The translations under genes were made by a program, and so were the position numbers. 37,727 nt of DNA from a virus: the IMG/VR virus record IMGVR_UViG_3300035188_000108, positions 1-37,727 of that record. One strand, given 5' to 3'. Under the pieces are notes generated by a model, which worked only from the letters and a program-made list of their open reading frames with translations, was not told the DNA's origin and did not search any database. Positions within the stretch are counted from its first letter, which is position 1. Every line of letters begins with the position of its first letter. Positions 1-7,083 of this stretch are shown here, one piece after another.

Positions 1-127
1 GTAATCATCAGTGTGTTTCCTTCCAGTTGTTTCCTACTTTGTATTCACCCGTTAGAGGACAACGTAAACCCAAGGTAACACCAGCCTTCTCAATAGCTGC
101 TACAGCGAGTTTACCAACATCATCAGC
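1..127. repeat. Terminal redundancy, left copy (identical to 37601-37727)
   Basis: The first 127 bases recur exactly as the last 127 bases of the window. They cover the 3' end of the DNA polymerase gene and the first codons of the downstream 71-codon gene. The join gives a sensible gene overlap, so the molecule is circular or circularly permuted with 37,600 unique bases. A length of exactly 127 equals the largest k-mer commonly used by de Bruijn assemblers, so it is more likely an assembly overlap than a physical terminal repeat. Confidence 0.95.
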
Positions 128-1648
128 ATACTGCTTAGGACATTCTATCTGCCATTCATCATGGACGTTAGCCACAAAGTGTGCAGGTATCTTATGTTTC
201 TTCAGTGCTTCATGTAGGTGGATCAGACCTTGCTTCATCGATATCGCACCAGCTCCTTGAAGTAACGTGTTAAGTGCTGCGTGTTCCGACCGTACCCATA
301 ATCGACGACCGTCAAGGGCAGGTAAATACCCTTTCTCTGCATACCTGCTAACTTTATCTTTAAGTGTCTTGAGAGCTGGCGTATTCTTAAGGAAACGGGT
401 GATGAGTTTCTTTCCTTCCTCGGCACTGCCTTGAGCAATCGATCCAATCTTAGCTGGCCCTGCTCCATAGAGAAAGGCATAGATAAACGTCTTTGCTTGC
501 GCCCTACTCTCAAGACCAGCAGCGAGTTGGTTTTTAGTGTGGACATCCCCATTGATAACCTCCTTCGTGTACTCATCATCTTTCATGTAGTGAGCTAACA
601 TACGTAGTTCTAAGCCTGAAGCATCACAACCTACTAACACATTACCAGGGTCTACAGTCCATACTTGTCTACATGTTTCACCATAGTCAGCATTGACAGC
701 AGGAACCTGTGCCATGTTAGGGCTGTGATGCGTCATACGCCCTGTGACAGCACCGTTAGTGATGACCTTACCGTGTACCCTACCATCATCAGCAACGTGC
801 TCTAGCCATGATGTAGACTGTGCTATACGCTTCTGGATAAGCAGGTACTCAGCCATTGCCTTAGCCTCTGGATAGGATAGCTTAGACAGGATAACTTCAT
901 CAACCATTGGTTTACCTGTCTCAGTGAACTTTTCAGGCTTCCATCCTAGAGATATAAGTCTACGTCCTATCTGATCTCTGGAGCCTGGGTTAAACACTTC
1001 AACATGATCCTTTAGTTTCTTACCTGTCTTCTCACTAACACGTTCAGTGATGATCGGTGGGAATATAGTCTGTAGATTCTCCTCAATGGTTGATAACTTC
1101 GTAGTTAACTGAGAGATAAACTCAGTACATAAAGGGATGTCTAGTTTGAACCCATGTCTTTCCTGCTGTGCAACAATGAACTGTACCTTGTGTTCGATGT
1201 CAATGCTTTGCTGTGAAAAGTCTTTCAATTCTGTGCATAGTTTGCGATGAAGTTCACCAGTAAGGTTGACATCTTGGATACAGTAATCAATCATCTCTTG
1301 TGTCAAAGCAGTAAAGTCTTGGAACTCAATCTTGTGATTCCCTAATCTTTTCCCCCATGCTTCTAGACTGTGTCCTCCTTCGATACTGGGATTCCATAGC
1401 CTCGACAGCACGAGCGTATCGGAGGCCTTCTTGAGTGGTATCGTAATGTTCCACAATCTCCGAAGGTGGTAACCGTCGAAGCTGATTAGATTGTGTCCGA
1501 TCACTGTGTCGTAATCCTCTATAAGAGGCTTTAGTGTATTTGGATGAGTATGACATACCACCTCACTTGTTGTCAGATCCTTCGTGACTACGCAGAAGAT
1601 AACAGTCTGCTTCATGTCTGTTTCGATGTCCAGCACTAAGCTCTTCAT
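8..1648 (-). CDS. Family A DNA polymerase with 3'-5' exonuclease (T7 gp5-like)
   Basis: Replicative DNA polymerase of 546 residues. The N-terminal proofreading domain shows Exo I DIE (D7, E9), Exo II NLISFDG (D58) and Exo III YCIQD (Y122, D126). The polymerase domain shows motif A DASGLELRMLAHY (342-354), motif B R382/K386/Y390/Y394-G395 and motif C VHDE (495-498). No 5' nuclease domain is fused; a separate gene at 36,258 supplies it. The residue aligned with E. coli Pol I Phe762 is Tyr390, as in T7. The start overlaps the small gene at 1563-1742 and lacks a clear Shine-Dalgarno (SD), which suggests translational coupling. Its TGA overlaps the ATG of the 71-codon gene across the circular join (TGATG). 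No thioredoxin-binding insert was identified. Confidence 0.97.
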   Translation of the reverse strand: MKSLVLDIETDMKQTVIFCVVTKDLTTSEVVCHTHPNTLKPLIEDYDTVIGHNLISFDGYHLRRLWNITIPLKKASDTLVLSRLWNPSIEGGHSLEAWGKRLGNHKIEFQDFTALTQEMIDYCIQDVNLTGELHRKLCTELKDFSQQSIDIEHKVQFIVAQQERHGFKLDIPLCTEFISQLTTKLSTIEENLQTIFPPIITERVSEKTGKKLKDHVEVFNPGSRDQIGRRLISLGWKPEKFTETGKPMVDEVILSKLSYPEAKAMAEYLLIQKRIAQSTSWLEHVADDGRVHGKVITNGAVTGRMTHHSPNMAQVPAVNADYGETCRQVWTVDPGNVLVGCDASGLELRMLAHYMKDDEYTKEVINGDVHTKNQLAAGLESRAQAKTFIYAFLYGAGPAKIGSIAQGSAEEGKKLITRFLKNTPALKTLKDKVSRYAEKGYLPALDGRRLWVRSEHAALNTLLQGAGAISMKQGLIHLHEALKKHKIPAHFVANVHDEWQIECPKQYADDVGKLAVAAIEKAGVTLGLRCPLTGEYKVGNNWKETH

Positions 1649-1742
1649 ATTTATGTACCAGTTTCTGATAGTCTTCTAGCAGTGTATCATACTTCTTCTT
1701 TAGCTCTGCGTGGTCAGCTAACAGCCTATCCATTACCCACAT
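1563..1742 (-). CDS. Small hypothetical protein overlapping the polymerase start
   Basis: A 59-codon ORF that begins with ATG inside the stop of the previous gene (TAATG) and has a strong purine-rich SD, GGGGAGAAGG, a few bases upstream. The protein is charged, begins MWVMDRLLADHAELKKKYD and looks helical, probably a short coiled coil over residues 5-35. Its last 86 bases overlap the 5' end of the polymerase gene in another frame. The SD and junction favour expression, but I recognise no family. It may serve mainly to couple translation into the polymerase gene. Confidence 0.6.
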   Translation of the reverse strand: MWVMDRLLADHAELKKKYDTLLEDYQKLVHKYEELSAGHRNRHEADCYLLRSHEGSDNK

Positions 1743-1954
1743 TAACCTTCTCCCCTGATGATGTCTGCTGCATCAGCATAACCTCTTCTCTCTAAGGCTT
1801 CAATACAGCGATCTAGTCTTTCTTCACTGGCTTGAAAGGCTACCATCTCAGCAAACTTCTCAAAGTCAAAGTGCTCACAATCCATACGGTTGTTCCAGCA
1901 TTGGCTCATCATATCTCTAAGTGTTTGTTTCACTGCCGCTGTCCTTCCAATCAA
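1742..1954 (-). CDS. Small hypothetical protein
   Basis: A 70-residue protein if read from the TTG at 1954, which has AAAGGA about 8 bases upstream. The alternative is GTG at 1933, with GGAAGG 9 bases upstream, giving 63 residues. It is rich in charged and Ala residues and ends LERRGYADAADIIRGEG, consistent with a small helical bundle. It overlaps the 3' end of the gene at 1917-2096 and the start of the 59-codon ORF at 1563. It sits in the polymerase/primase cluster of tightly packed small genes. No domain recognised. Confidence 0.6.
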   Translation of the reverse strand: MIGRTAAVKQTLRDMMSQCWNNRMDCEHFDFEKFAEMVAFQASEERLDRCIEALERRGYADAADIIRGEG

Positions 1955-2096
1955 AGTTCTTTTCCTTTAAGAAAGCCAACTTAATTGCTTCTTTGATACC
2001 CCAACTGATAAGTATCTTAATCTCTTCATCAGTTAGATCAAAGTGTACAGTAGCTGTACCATCCTCATGCTCTTCAATACTTTGTACATCAGCCAT
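1917..2096 (-). CDS. Small conserved-looking hypothetical protein
   Basis: A 59-residue protein starting at ATG 2096 with SD AGGAG 6 bases upstream. The start shares its A with the TAA of the upstream gene (TAATG). It has an acidic N-terminus (MADVQSIEEHEDGTATVHFD) followed by an amphipathic segment, LTDEEIKILISWGIKEAIK. The 'LTDEE...L...GI..A' style recurs in small proteins of T7-like phages, but I cannot name a family. It is too short for most ORF cut-offs and easily missed. Confidence 0.7.
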   Translation of the reverse strand: MADVQSIEEHEDGTATVHFDLTDEEIKILISWGIKEAIKLAFLKEKNFDWKDSGSETNT

Positions 2097-2266
2097 TATG
2101 GTCTCCTGTTAGCATCTTGCATAGCCTCTACGTAGTCTGATGTCTTCCTGATCTCATTGATGATCTCTTCGAACGAACAAACTACTTCACCCATTGTAGA
2201 CCCTGTACGTATCTGCTGTAAAGCAAATCGTTTCGTATCCTCTTTCAAATCTTCATAAGTCTTCAT
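2096..2266 (-). CDS. Small hypothetical protein downstream of primase-helicase
   Basis: A 56-residue protein. The ATG at 2266 is chosen over longer in-frame starts because it has AGAGG about 9 bases upstream and overlaps the primase-helicase stop by only 14 bases; longer versions would lie mostly inside that gene. The sequence, MKTYEDLKEDTKRFALQQI onward, is charged and helical. The stop TAA overlaps the next ATG (TAATG). No function recognised. Confidence 0.7.
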   Translation of the reverse strand: MKTYEDLKEDTKRFALQQIRTGSTMGEVVCSFEEIINEIRKTSDYVEAMQDANRRP

Positions 2267-3860
2267 CTTGTGTGACCTCTGATAACCTTCCTGTTGAGTG
2301 GCTGTAATAGACGTTACAGGCTGGACCTGTGACACCTGAAAAACGGTTTTTAAGCACTCGAATCTTTGTGGTATTGCGTTCACGTTCATCATCATGCTGT
2401 GCATTCCTTTCCATACCGATCACCATATCAGACAACTGTGCAATGCTACCAGATCCTCTAAGCTGACCTAGTGAAGTAGCTGCTCCTTCTTCATGGCCTT
2501 TACCGTCTGGTCTCTTAAGATGGCTGACAATCAACAGTGCTATGCCTGTCTCCTGAACAATCATCCTAAGCTTGGTCATGATCTCATCTAATGCTTTACG
2601 TTCATCGCCAACATCGCCAGAACTGACGACAATACTAATATGATCCAACACAACAAAGCTACATCCGAGTCCTTTAGCCATGAATCTGACTCTTGATAGT
2701 ATGTTGTCAATTGATGTACTCCCAAAATGATCAAAAAGATAAACCCTATTAGTGCCAAGAGTGTGCTCGAAGGCATCTCTAAACTCCTCATCAGTGTACG
2801 CTGTGTCAGGTAGATGCAGTGGCTTGTTCGCATAAATAGACATAATACCTTTGGCAGTGCGAACAGTAGACTCTTCCAGGAACATCAAGCCTATGTTGTC
2901 CTCAGTCTTACATAAGATGTGATAAACAATCTCCCTAAGCACCTGTGATTTACCTAGTCCAGAACCTGCTGTAAACGTCACCAGCTCTCCTTTACGTATG
3001 CCGTAGGTCAAAGCATTAAGACCTTGCCAAGGATAGTCACAAGAGGCTTTAATGGCTGGTGTATTGATATCTTCCCAAAGCTTTGATCCTTCAATGATCC
3101 CATCAGGTACATAGACTTCAGCAGCGAACCAATCCTGAATATACTCCTTGATCATCTCATCTTTGAGATAATCATTAGCATCCTTGTGTGGTTGCCTGTG
3201 CTTGACTATCTTAGCCTTAGCACCGAATAGATCAGCTACCTTCGTAGCAGCTTGCTTACCAACCTCATCAGCATCAAAGCTGATAACAATGGTTTCAAAA
3301 GAGTCAAGATATTCATAGTTGTCCTTACAGTCCTTTAGTGCTGATTGTGCGCCATTGCGTATACTTACTACTGGATACCGCATACCATTCATTTGATATA
3401 CAGCAACAGCATCAAACTCACCTTCAGTGATAGTAATGCTCTTACCACCTTTAGGGAATAGATGTTGTCCGAACAAAGTAGCCTTAGACCAATCACCTTT
3501 GATGGTGCACTCAGTCTTCATTGCATCATGTCTTACCTTGTATGCAGTGACCTTACCATCAGCATCGCAGTAGGGAAAAGCTACACCACCCTCATCAGTG
3601 ATCATCACACCAAAGGCTTTTAAGGCATCTCTGGATAGGTTTCTTAGCGGTATAGACTGATACTTACCATCTAGCATTGGAATCACCTTAGCAGACTTTG
3701 TATGCTTTTGCCTGAAGTTATCAACATCTTCAGACATTTTAGTATTCGTACCACAAGCAAAACAGTGTGACCAAGTCTCTCCTTTATCATTAACAGATAC
3801 AGACAATGCATCACTAGATCCACAATCATCACAGCCAACATGTGTGGCTAAGTAGTTCAC
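2253..3860 (-). CDS. DNA primase-helicase (T7 gp4-like)
   Basis: Bifunctional replicative primase and hexameric DnaB-type helicase, 535 residues. The N-terminal zinc-binding domain has C10, C13, C33 and C36. The TOPRIM domain shows EGE (146-148) and DAD (196-198). The C-terminal RecA-like helicase has Walker A GSGLGKS (299-305), Walker B VVLDH (403-407) and the QLRGSGSIAQLSD motif (466-478). The start is GTG at 3860 with GGAG 8 bases upstream. Together with the family A polymerase and gp2.5-like SSB it forms a T7-type replisome. The last residues (EVTQDEDL) are acidic, like the T7 gp4 tail that contacts the polymerase. Confidence 0.97.
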   Translation of the reverse strand: MNYLATHVGCDDCGSSDALSVSVNDKGETWSHCFACGTNTKMSEDVDNFRQKHTKSAKVIPMLDGKYQSIPLRNLSRDALKAFGVMITDEGGVAFPYCDADGKVTAYKVRHDAMKTECTIKGDWSKATLFGQHLFPKGGKSITITEGEFDAVAVYQMNGMRYPVVSIRNGAQSALKDCKDNYEYLDSFETIVISFDADEVGKQAATKVADLFGAKAKIVKHRQPHKDANDYLKDEMIKEYIQDWFAAEVYVPDGIIEGSKLWEDINTPAIKASCDYPWQGLNALTYGIRKGELVTFTAGSGLGKSQVLREIVYHILCKTEDNIGLMFLEESTVRTAKGIMSIYANKPLHLPDTAYTDEEFRDAFEHTLGTNRVYLFDHFGSTSIDNILSRVRFMAKGLGCSFVVLDHISIVVSSGDVGDERKALDEIMTKLRMIVQETGIALLIVSHLKRPDGKGHEEGAATSLGQLRGSGSIAQLSDMVIGMERNAQHDDERERNTTKIRVLKNRFSGVTGPACNVYYSHSTGRLSEVTQDEDL

Positions 3861-3911
3861 TGATTCTTCTCCTTTAACTTGGTTCTTTCAGTCGTAGTCC
3901 TGTTACGATAT

Positions 3912-4196
3912 TTACCACTTGTTCTTCTCCTTTAGCTTGGCTTCAAGGACTTTGCATAGCCAGTTGACTGATTTATCACCTTTAACCATCTCGCACGACA
4001 GTATGTCAATCTCCCCATCCGTCAGCCCAACCCATTCACGCTGTGGTGGTGCGCTGTAAAGTGGTTCTAATTCATGGTCAGCAAAAGCAGGTGACTTAGT
4101 TTTTAGGACAGTCAAAGACCCATCAGACCAAGTTTTCAGCCACGCCACAGGTTGTCCATCATCCGTTGGTGTCTTTGCATTCTTGTTTTCAGCCAT
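3912..4196 (-). CDS. Phage hypothetical protein with EPLYSAPPQREWVGLTDGEI motif
   Basis: A 94-residue soluble protein. The central segment PLYSAPPQREWVGLTDGEI is a recurrent motif in poorly characterised accessory proteins of many phages, preceded by the usual PVAWL. The start at ATG 4196 has GGAG 7 bases upstream, and the gene overlaps the upstream gene by 8 bases. The C-terminal LKEKN codons carry the AAGGAGAAGAA sequence that recurs as an SD here, and the upstream neighbour also ends LKEKN. No biochemical role is known to me. Confidence 0.75.
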   Translation of the reverse strand: MAENKNAKTPTDDGQPVAWLKTWSDGSLTVLKTKSPAFADHELEPLYSAPPQREWVGLTDGEIDILSCEMVKGDKSVNWLCKVLEAKLKEKNKW

Positions 4197-4635
4197 TGTT
4201 CTTCTCCTTCAAGGCTTGCTCAATAATAAACTCGGTCGAGAGGTCATCACGCCGCCTGAGTCGCATTTGTGCTTCCAGGTTATGGTCGTCAACAACTTCA
4301 TAGACTTCTGAATCTAAAGATTCATATCTCACCACACGAATATCAACTTCGTGAACCAATCCACAATCACAGGAAAACACTGAGCTTTCAAACGGCGAGT
4401 GGAATTCCCAGGCGCACCAACCATCTTCCAATGCTTCCTGTAGCCCATGTTCCCGTTTTGCCTCTAGTGCTTGGCGTAACTCATCAATCGCAACACTCCA
4501 ATACACCGGCTCTTGCTCTGTCTCCAGTGCTTGGCGCAGTGCGGTAATGGCTTGCTTTCTGCTAACAAGTCCAGCATGACTTATTGGATCACTCTCCAAC
4601 GCCTCAAGCGCCAATTGCATAGCTTCTTTGCTCAT
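4189..4635 (-). CDS. Hypothetical phage protein with AMQLALEALE / AITALRQAL repeats
   Basis: A 148-residue protein. The N-terminus MSKEAMQLALEALESD and the following AITALRQALE are of a type found in accessory proteins of many phages, and a second REALRQALEA-like repeat (DELRQALEAKREHG) follows. The C-terminal half is acidic, with CDC at about 89-91. The start ATG overlaps the previous stop (ATGA). It sits upstream of another accessory gene with the same LKEKN tail, and the two probably share modular ends. Function unknown. Confidence 0.7.
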   Translation of the reverse strand: MSKEAMQLALEALESDPISHAGLVSRKQAITALRQALETEQEPVYWSVAIDELRQALEAKREHGLQEALEDGWCAWEFHSPFESSVFSCDCGLVHEVDIRVVRYESLDSEVYEVVDDHNLEAQMRLRRRDDLSTEFIIEQALKEKNNG

Positions 4636-4919
4636 GTTGTCCTCAGATTAAAAGGGTTATGCCAACAGATACCAGTGTTGTCCCTGGTGTTGTATCCACC
4701 TAGTGAGTAAGATATCAAGTATTGATGATCATCCTTCCGAATATCCCTATCAACAGTGTAGTTATCCACTAACTTTGACATAGAGTCTCTGATCTGCTTG
4801 GAGGTCTTGTTAGGGAATGCCTCTAGGAGGTCTTCTAAGGTGGCATGGCGGCCATGATTCTCTAGGTAGGCTACGTAGGGGTTAACCTTACGCTTTCGTG
4901 GCTGTATACGCTTTCTCAT
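4632..4919 (-). CDS. Small basic protein, possible winged-helix DNA-binding protein
   Basis: A 95-residue protein with a very basic N-terminus (MRKRIQPRKRKVNPY). A helical segment of HTH character follows (residues 22-50, ATLEDLLEAFPNKTSKQIRDSMSKL), then a beta-like stretch, which suggests a winged helix. This is a weak structural guess. If it binds DNA it is a candidate regulator for the repeat-rich promoter region just upstream at 5,117-5,269. ATGA overlaps join it to both neighbours. Confidence 0.6.
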   Translation of the reverse strand: MRKRIQPRKRKVNPYVAYLENHGRHATLEDLLEAFPNKTSKQIRDSMSKLVDNYTVDRDIRKDDHQYLISYSLGGYNTRDNTGICWHNPFNLRTT

Positions 4920-5107
4920 ACGTTGAACCCTTTAGCATTCAAAGCCTTAGTTAACTGACGCATCATGAAGTAAAAACCATACTCTTGACATAAGCGAACA
5001 AAACGATTCAACACATCATTGATGTTGTGGTCTTCGTGCATATCTTCGTACTCGCCTTTAGTGTAATCAAAGGCTTCTTCAGGTAAAAACTCGTCATCAG
5101 GGTACAT
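4916..5107 (-). CDS. Small acidic hypothetical protein
   Basis: A 63-residue protein from the ATG at 5107, preferred to a TTG at 5116 because AAGGA lies 9 bases upstream of the ATG and would overlap the TTG. The first half is strongly acidic (MYPDDEFLPEEAFDYTKGEYEDMHEDHN), followed by an amphipathic helix. It is the first gene after the leftward promoter at 5,240-5,268, so it is probably well expressed. The acidic profile would fit a DNA-mimic or inhibitor protein, but nothing in the sequence proves that. Confidence 0.65.
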   Translation of the reverse strand: MYPDDEFLPEEAFDYTKGEYEDMHEDHNINDVLNRFVRLCQEYGFYFMMRQLTKALNAKGFNV

Positions 5108-5141
5108 TTCGAACAATCCTTATGTTAAGCCCTACTGTACA

Positions 5142-5221
5142 TAGGCTAAATAGTCTAAGTACTAAGTATATATTAAATATAAGTACATAGTATATACTTA
5201 GTACATAGCCTAAGTAGCCTA
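5142..5221. repeat. Large imperfect inverted repeat (31-bp arms) with 9-bp TAGGCTATG-type repeats
   Basis: The arms at 5142-5172 and 5191-5221 are inverted copies matching at 27 of 31 positions. The inner 14 bp are perfect (GTACTAAGTATATA and its complement) and enclose an 18-base spacer. The outer part of each arm is built from 9-bp units of the TAGGCTATG type on the minus strand; a further unit lies at 5222-5230. The element is in the untranslated leader of the leftward transcript, between the promoter and the gene starting at 5107. It could be an operator, an RNA hairpin or a secondary replication element. Confidence 0.85.
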
Positions 5222-5239
5222 CATAGCCTATATAGATTT

Positions 5240-5268
5240 AGGGTATCAGAAAAAAACAAAGTTGTCAA
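5240..5268 (-). promoter_or_regulatory. Leftward sigma70-type promoter
   Basis: On the minus strand TTGACA (5268-5263) is followed after 17 bases by TACCCT (5245-5240). The -35 is perfect and the -10 weak. Transcription would start near 5233, within or beside a CTATATAGGCTATG element at 5235-5222, and run through the inverted repeat into the gene at 5107 and on to the primase-helicase and polymerase. Confidence 0.6.
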
Positions 5269-5269
5269 G

Positions 5270-5467
5270 TCATTCTTCATCAATGTTACGTTTGCTTACA
5301 ATGTCATCATCCCCTTCATTGATCAATCGTACATTGCCTACAGCAGCAATCTCATCACGGACATACTTAAAACAATCATTGCATAAGTCAATGTACTGGT
5401 GTGTTCGAACACTACGCCTAGAGGCTTCATAGTCGCTTAAGGCTTCATTACAACTGATGCATCTCAT
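5270..5467 (-). CDS. Small zinc-finger protein (two CxxC motifs)
   Basis: A 65-residue protein with C3-x2-C6 (MRCISCNEAL) and C29-x2-C32 (LCNDCF), a four-cysteine treble-clef or DksA-like zinc site, and an acidic tail. Similar short CxxC proteins are common in T7-like phages. The gene overlaps the previous one by one ATGA-type junction, and its end lies directly over the leftward promoter's -35. A transcription-modulating role is possible but not shown. Confidence 0.75.
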   Translation of the reverse strand: MRCISCNEALSDYEASRRSVRTHQYIDLCNDCFKYVRDEIAAVGNVRLINEGDDDIVSKRNIDEE

Positions 5468-5640
5468 TTTAGATCATCCTTCATAGAGTCAATCAACGAA
5501 ACAAGCCTGTAATACTGAACATGTTCCCTTTCTGCTTCTTTTGATGCAACATCGGAATAGTGACCTAATGCCAAGGCAATGTTAGCCTTGATTTGTAGTT
5601 CAATCAGATACAGCAATTCATCCAACATCTCTTTAGTCAT
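5464..5640 (-). CDS. Small helical hypothetical protein
   Basis: A 58-residue protein from ATG 5640; an in-frame ATG at 5652 would add MGVI. The run of Gs just upstream of 5640 could act as an SD. The sequence MTKEMLDELLYLIELQIKAN onward is amphipathic and helical throughout. The start lies three bases after the TAA ending the second half of the broken methyltransferase. Function unknown. Confidence 0.65.
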   Translation of the reverse strand: MTKEMLDELLYLIELQIKANIALALGHYSDVASKEAEREHVQYYRLVSLIDSMKDDLK

Positions 5641-5642
5641 TA

Positions 5643-6187
5643 TTACCCCCATTGATTAGCCATAGCATCAGCGATGCCTTGAAATGTAGCACTACGGATC
5701 TTCCATCGATCAGGGCTAGGCGGAAGCTTCCATATTCTTTGATCCCTTCCATCAACGATATCAGTAGGAATCAGTTTAGGCAATCCTTAAGCCATAAGCA
5801 TGTTCGTTTAGTCTCACCATGCCCAAACTGCCAAGGCTGGATCGTTTGATCTGGTTTCCTTATCCTGCTGCTGATAATGGATACAGGGTTTTCGATACAT
5901 ATACGGTCAATGTCAGCATTTATAAGCTTTCTAACAAAGTCTAAAGCTTCTGCCTGCTCTGTAACCTTATCCTTAAACCACCTAGCCCCACTAACAGCTA
6001 AATGAGTACACGGTGGATGGGCTATCATCAAATCCCATCCATCATTGATAACATCAAATACATCACCCTGATAGTGTGGCCCTGGTTTATCAGTAGGCAA
6101 CAGATCGCATGACATAGCATCATGACCTTTAGCAATAAAAGCATCTCTGACAGTGCCAGAAAACTCACAAGCAATTAAGACTCTCAT
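5643..6187 (-). pseudogene. DNA cytosine methyltransferase-like gene with a frameshift
   Basis: Reading from ATG 6187 (SD AGAGGG) gives 138 residues. They include an N-terminal SAM-binding motif (VLIACEFSGTVRDAF), PPC (58-60, candidate catalytic Cys60), the motif CIENP (98-101) and GHGETKRTCLWLKD, then a premature CLN stop at 5771. In the -1 frame the expected continuation follows immediately, LPKLIPTDIVDGRDQRIWK, ending ADAMANQWG with a stop at 5643. Joining the frames gives about 181 residues, the layout expected for this short phage methylase family. One missing T in GATTGCC (near 5778-5783) would account for the break. It is a real mutation, a sequencing error or, less likely, recoding; no classical slippery heptamer is present. 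Confidence 0.85.
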
Positions 6188-6230
6188 AATACCCTCTAGA
6201 ATCGATCAAAACAGGCCTAGAAGCGACGAT

Positions 6231-6716
6231 CTAGGCTAAAGTGTACTCCGCAAAGGACGGAAACGTCTCAGGCCTTATTTGACGGTTTTGAATGGCTCGT
6301 ATTTTGTACATGAAACGACTAGCCATTTCTTGCCTAGCTCTAACAAAGTCTTTAAGGTTTCGTCCAAGTTCGTCAATTTCGTCATCAGTCCATAAGCTCC
6401 TTTGCTTTTGAAGTTTAACGTCATAGTAAGATTCTAAGAAAACAAGCCTATCCATCACTGTAAACAGTTTTCTATTACCTAATGCAGTGTTGCATTCATT
6501 GCAGCATGTAATCAACGAACATGGTATGTCGTTTTTCCTCCTGTAGTCATGGTCTAAATTGTCCATAGCCGTTAGTGGTGGAACATGATCTAAGACATTA
6601 GCAGGATCAGCGCAGTAAAAACAATAAAAGCCTTCGCTGATAAAGTGTCGTTTATACTTATGGCCATGTAATTGAATGAGCCTTTTACGCTCCTTAAGTA
6701 GATTTCGTTTGTTCAT
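6231..6716 (-). CDS. HNH-type nuclease
   Basis: A 161-residue protein from ATG 6716 (GGAG about 10 bases upstream); an in-frame ATG at 6737 would add seven residues. It has a structural zinc pair C32-x2-C35 (YCFYC), an Asp-His pair in NVLDHVPPLTAM (43-44) and CCNECNTALGN (72-81), which together form an HNH core. Basic flanks (MNKRNLLKERKRL) would bind DNA. Stand-alone HNH genes in phages are often homing endonucleases, although some take part in packaging; the position here, far from the terminase, favours homing or accessory use. Confidence 0.82.
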   Translation of the reverse strand: MNKRNLLKERKRLIQLHGHKYKRHFISEGFYCFYCADPANVLDHVPPLTAMDNLDHDYRRKNDIPCSLITCCNECNTALGNRKLFTVMDRLVFLESYYDVKLQKQRSLWTDDEIDELGRNLKDFVRARQEMASRFMYKIRAIQNRQIRPETFPSFAEYTLA

Positions 6717-6743
6717 GACGTGCAGTCTCCATAGCATACATAG

Positions 6744-6761
6744 TGTTGCTATTTTACCACA
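6744..6761 (-). promoter_or_regulatory. Possible extended -10 promoter upstream of the HNH gene
   Basis: The minus strand reads TGTGGTAAAATAGCAACA, that is TGG-TAAAAT, an extended -10. It matches 17 of 18 bases of the -10 region of the strong promoter at 17,597-17,625 on the other strand. There is no convincing -35. Transcription would begin a few bases ahead of ATG 6737. Confidence 0.4.
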
Positions 6762-6794
6762 CTAAACTTACATGATCCTTACATTGTAGTTGAC

Positions 6795-6995
6795 CTACAT
6801 TAGAGCATCTTCGATGCCTTGTAGGGCCTCTAATCGCTTTGATACTTTAGTCTTACTAACAAGTTTAGATTGAACCCAAGTATAGGACGGAAACGGCCAT
6901 AGCGGATCAGGTGATGCATGACGTATCAAAACCTCACCATCAACACCATGCTTCAACACTTCGCATGGCTTACCATTAAAATAAGTCTTAATCAT
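6795..6995 (-). CDS. Small hypothetical protein
   Basis: A 66-residue basic protein, MIKTYFNGKPCEVLKHGVDG onward, predicted beta-rich at the N-terminus and helical at the end. AGGA lies 9 bases upstream. Its ATG overlaps the TGA of the membrane peptide gene (ATGA). No family recognised. Confidence 0.65.
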   Translation of the reverse strand: MIKTYFNGKPCEVLKHGVDGEVLIRHASPDPLWPFPSYTWVQSKLVSKTKVSKRLEALQGIEDALM

Positions 6996-7081
6996 AGGGT
7001 TAGTCCTATAAATAGCATGAAGGCAAACAATACACCGAAAGCACCACCACCAAGGATCAATACAAGGTCATTAGATTGCAT
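6992..7081 (-). CDS. 29-residue single-pass membrane peptide
   Basis: ATG 7081 has a strong SD (GGAGAG, 5 bases upstream). It encodes MQSNDLVLILGGGAFGVLF then AFMLFIGLTL, nearly all hydrophobic with a GGGAFG patch, so it should insert as one transmembrane helix. The TGA overlaps the next ATG and the start lies just beyond the previous stop. The tight packing and SD argue that it is translated. Such early membrane peptides can be toxins or inhibitors; the function is unknown. Confidence 0.65.
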   Translation of the reverse strand: MQSNDLVLILGGGAFGVLFAFMLFIGLTL

Positions 7082-7083
7082 GT

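Noticed and set aside
1-127. Physical direct terminal repeat of a linear genome
   Set aside because: The length equals a common assembler k-mer and the junction lies inside coding sequence; circular closure is the simpler reading, though not proven.
6213-6234. Small GCCTAG/CTAGGC hairpin after the HNH gene as a terminator
   Set aside because: Six-bp stem with a ten-base loop and no T-run on the transcribed strand.
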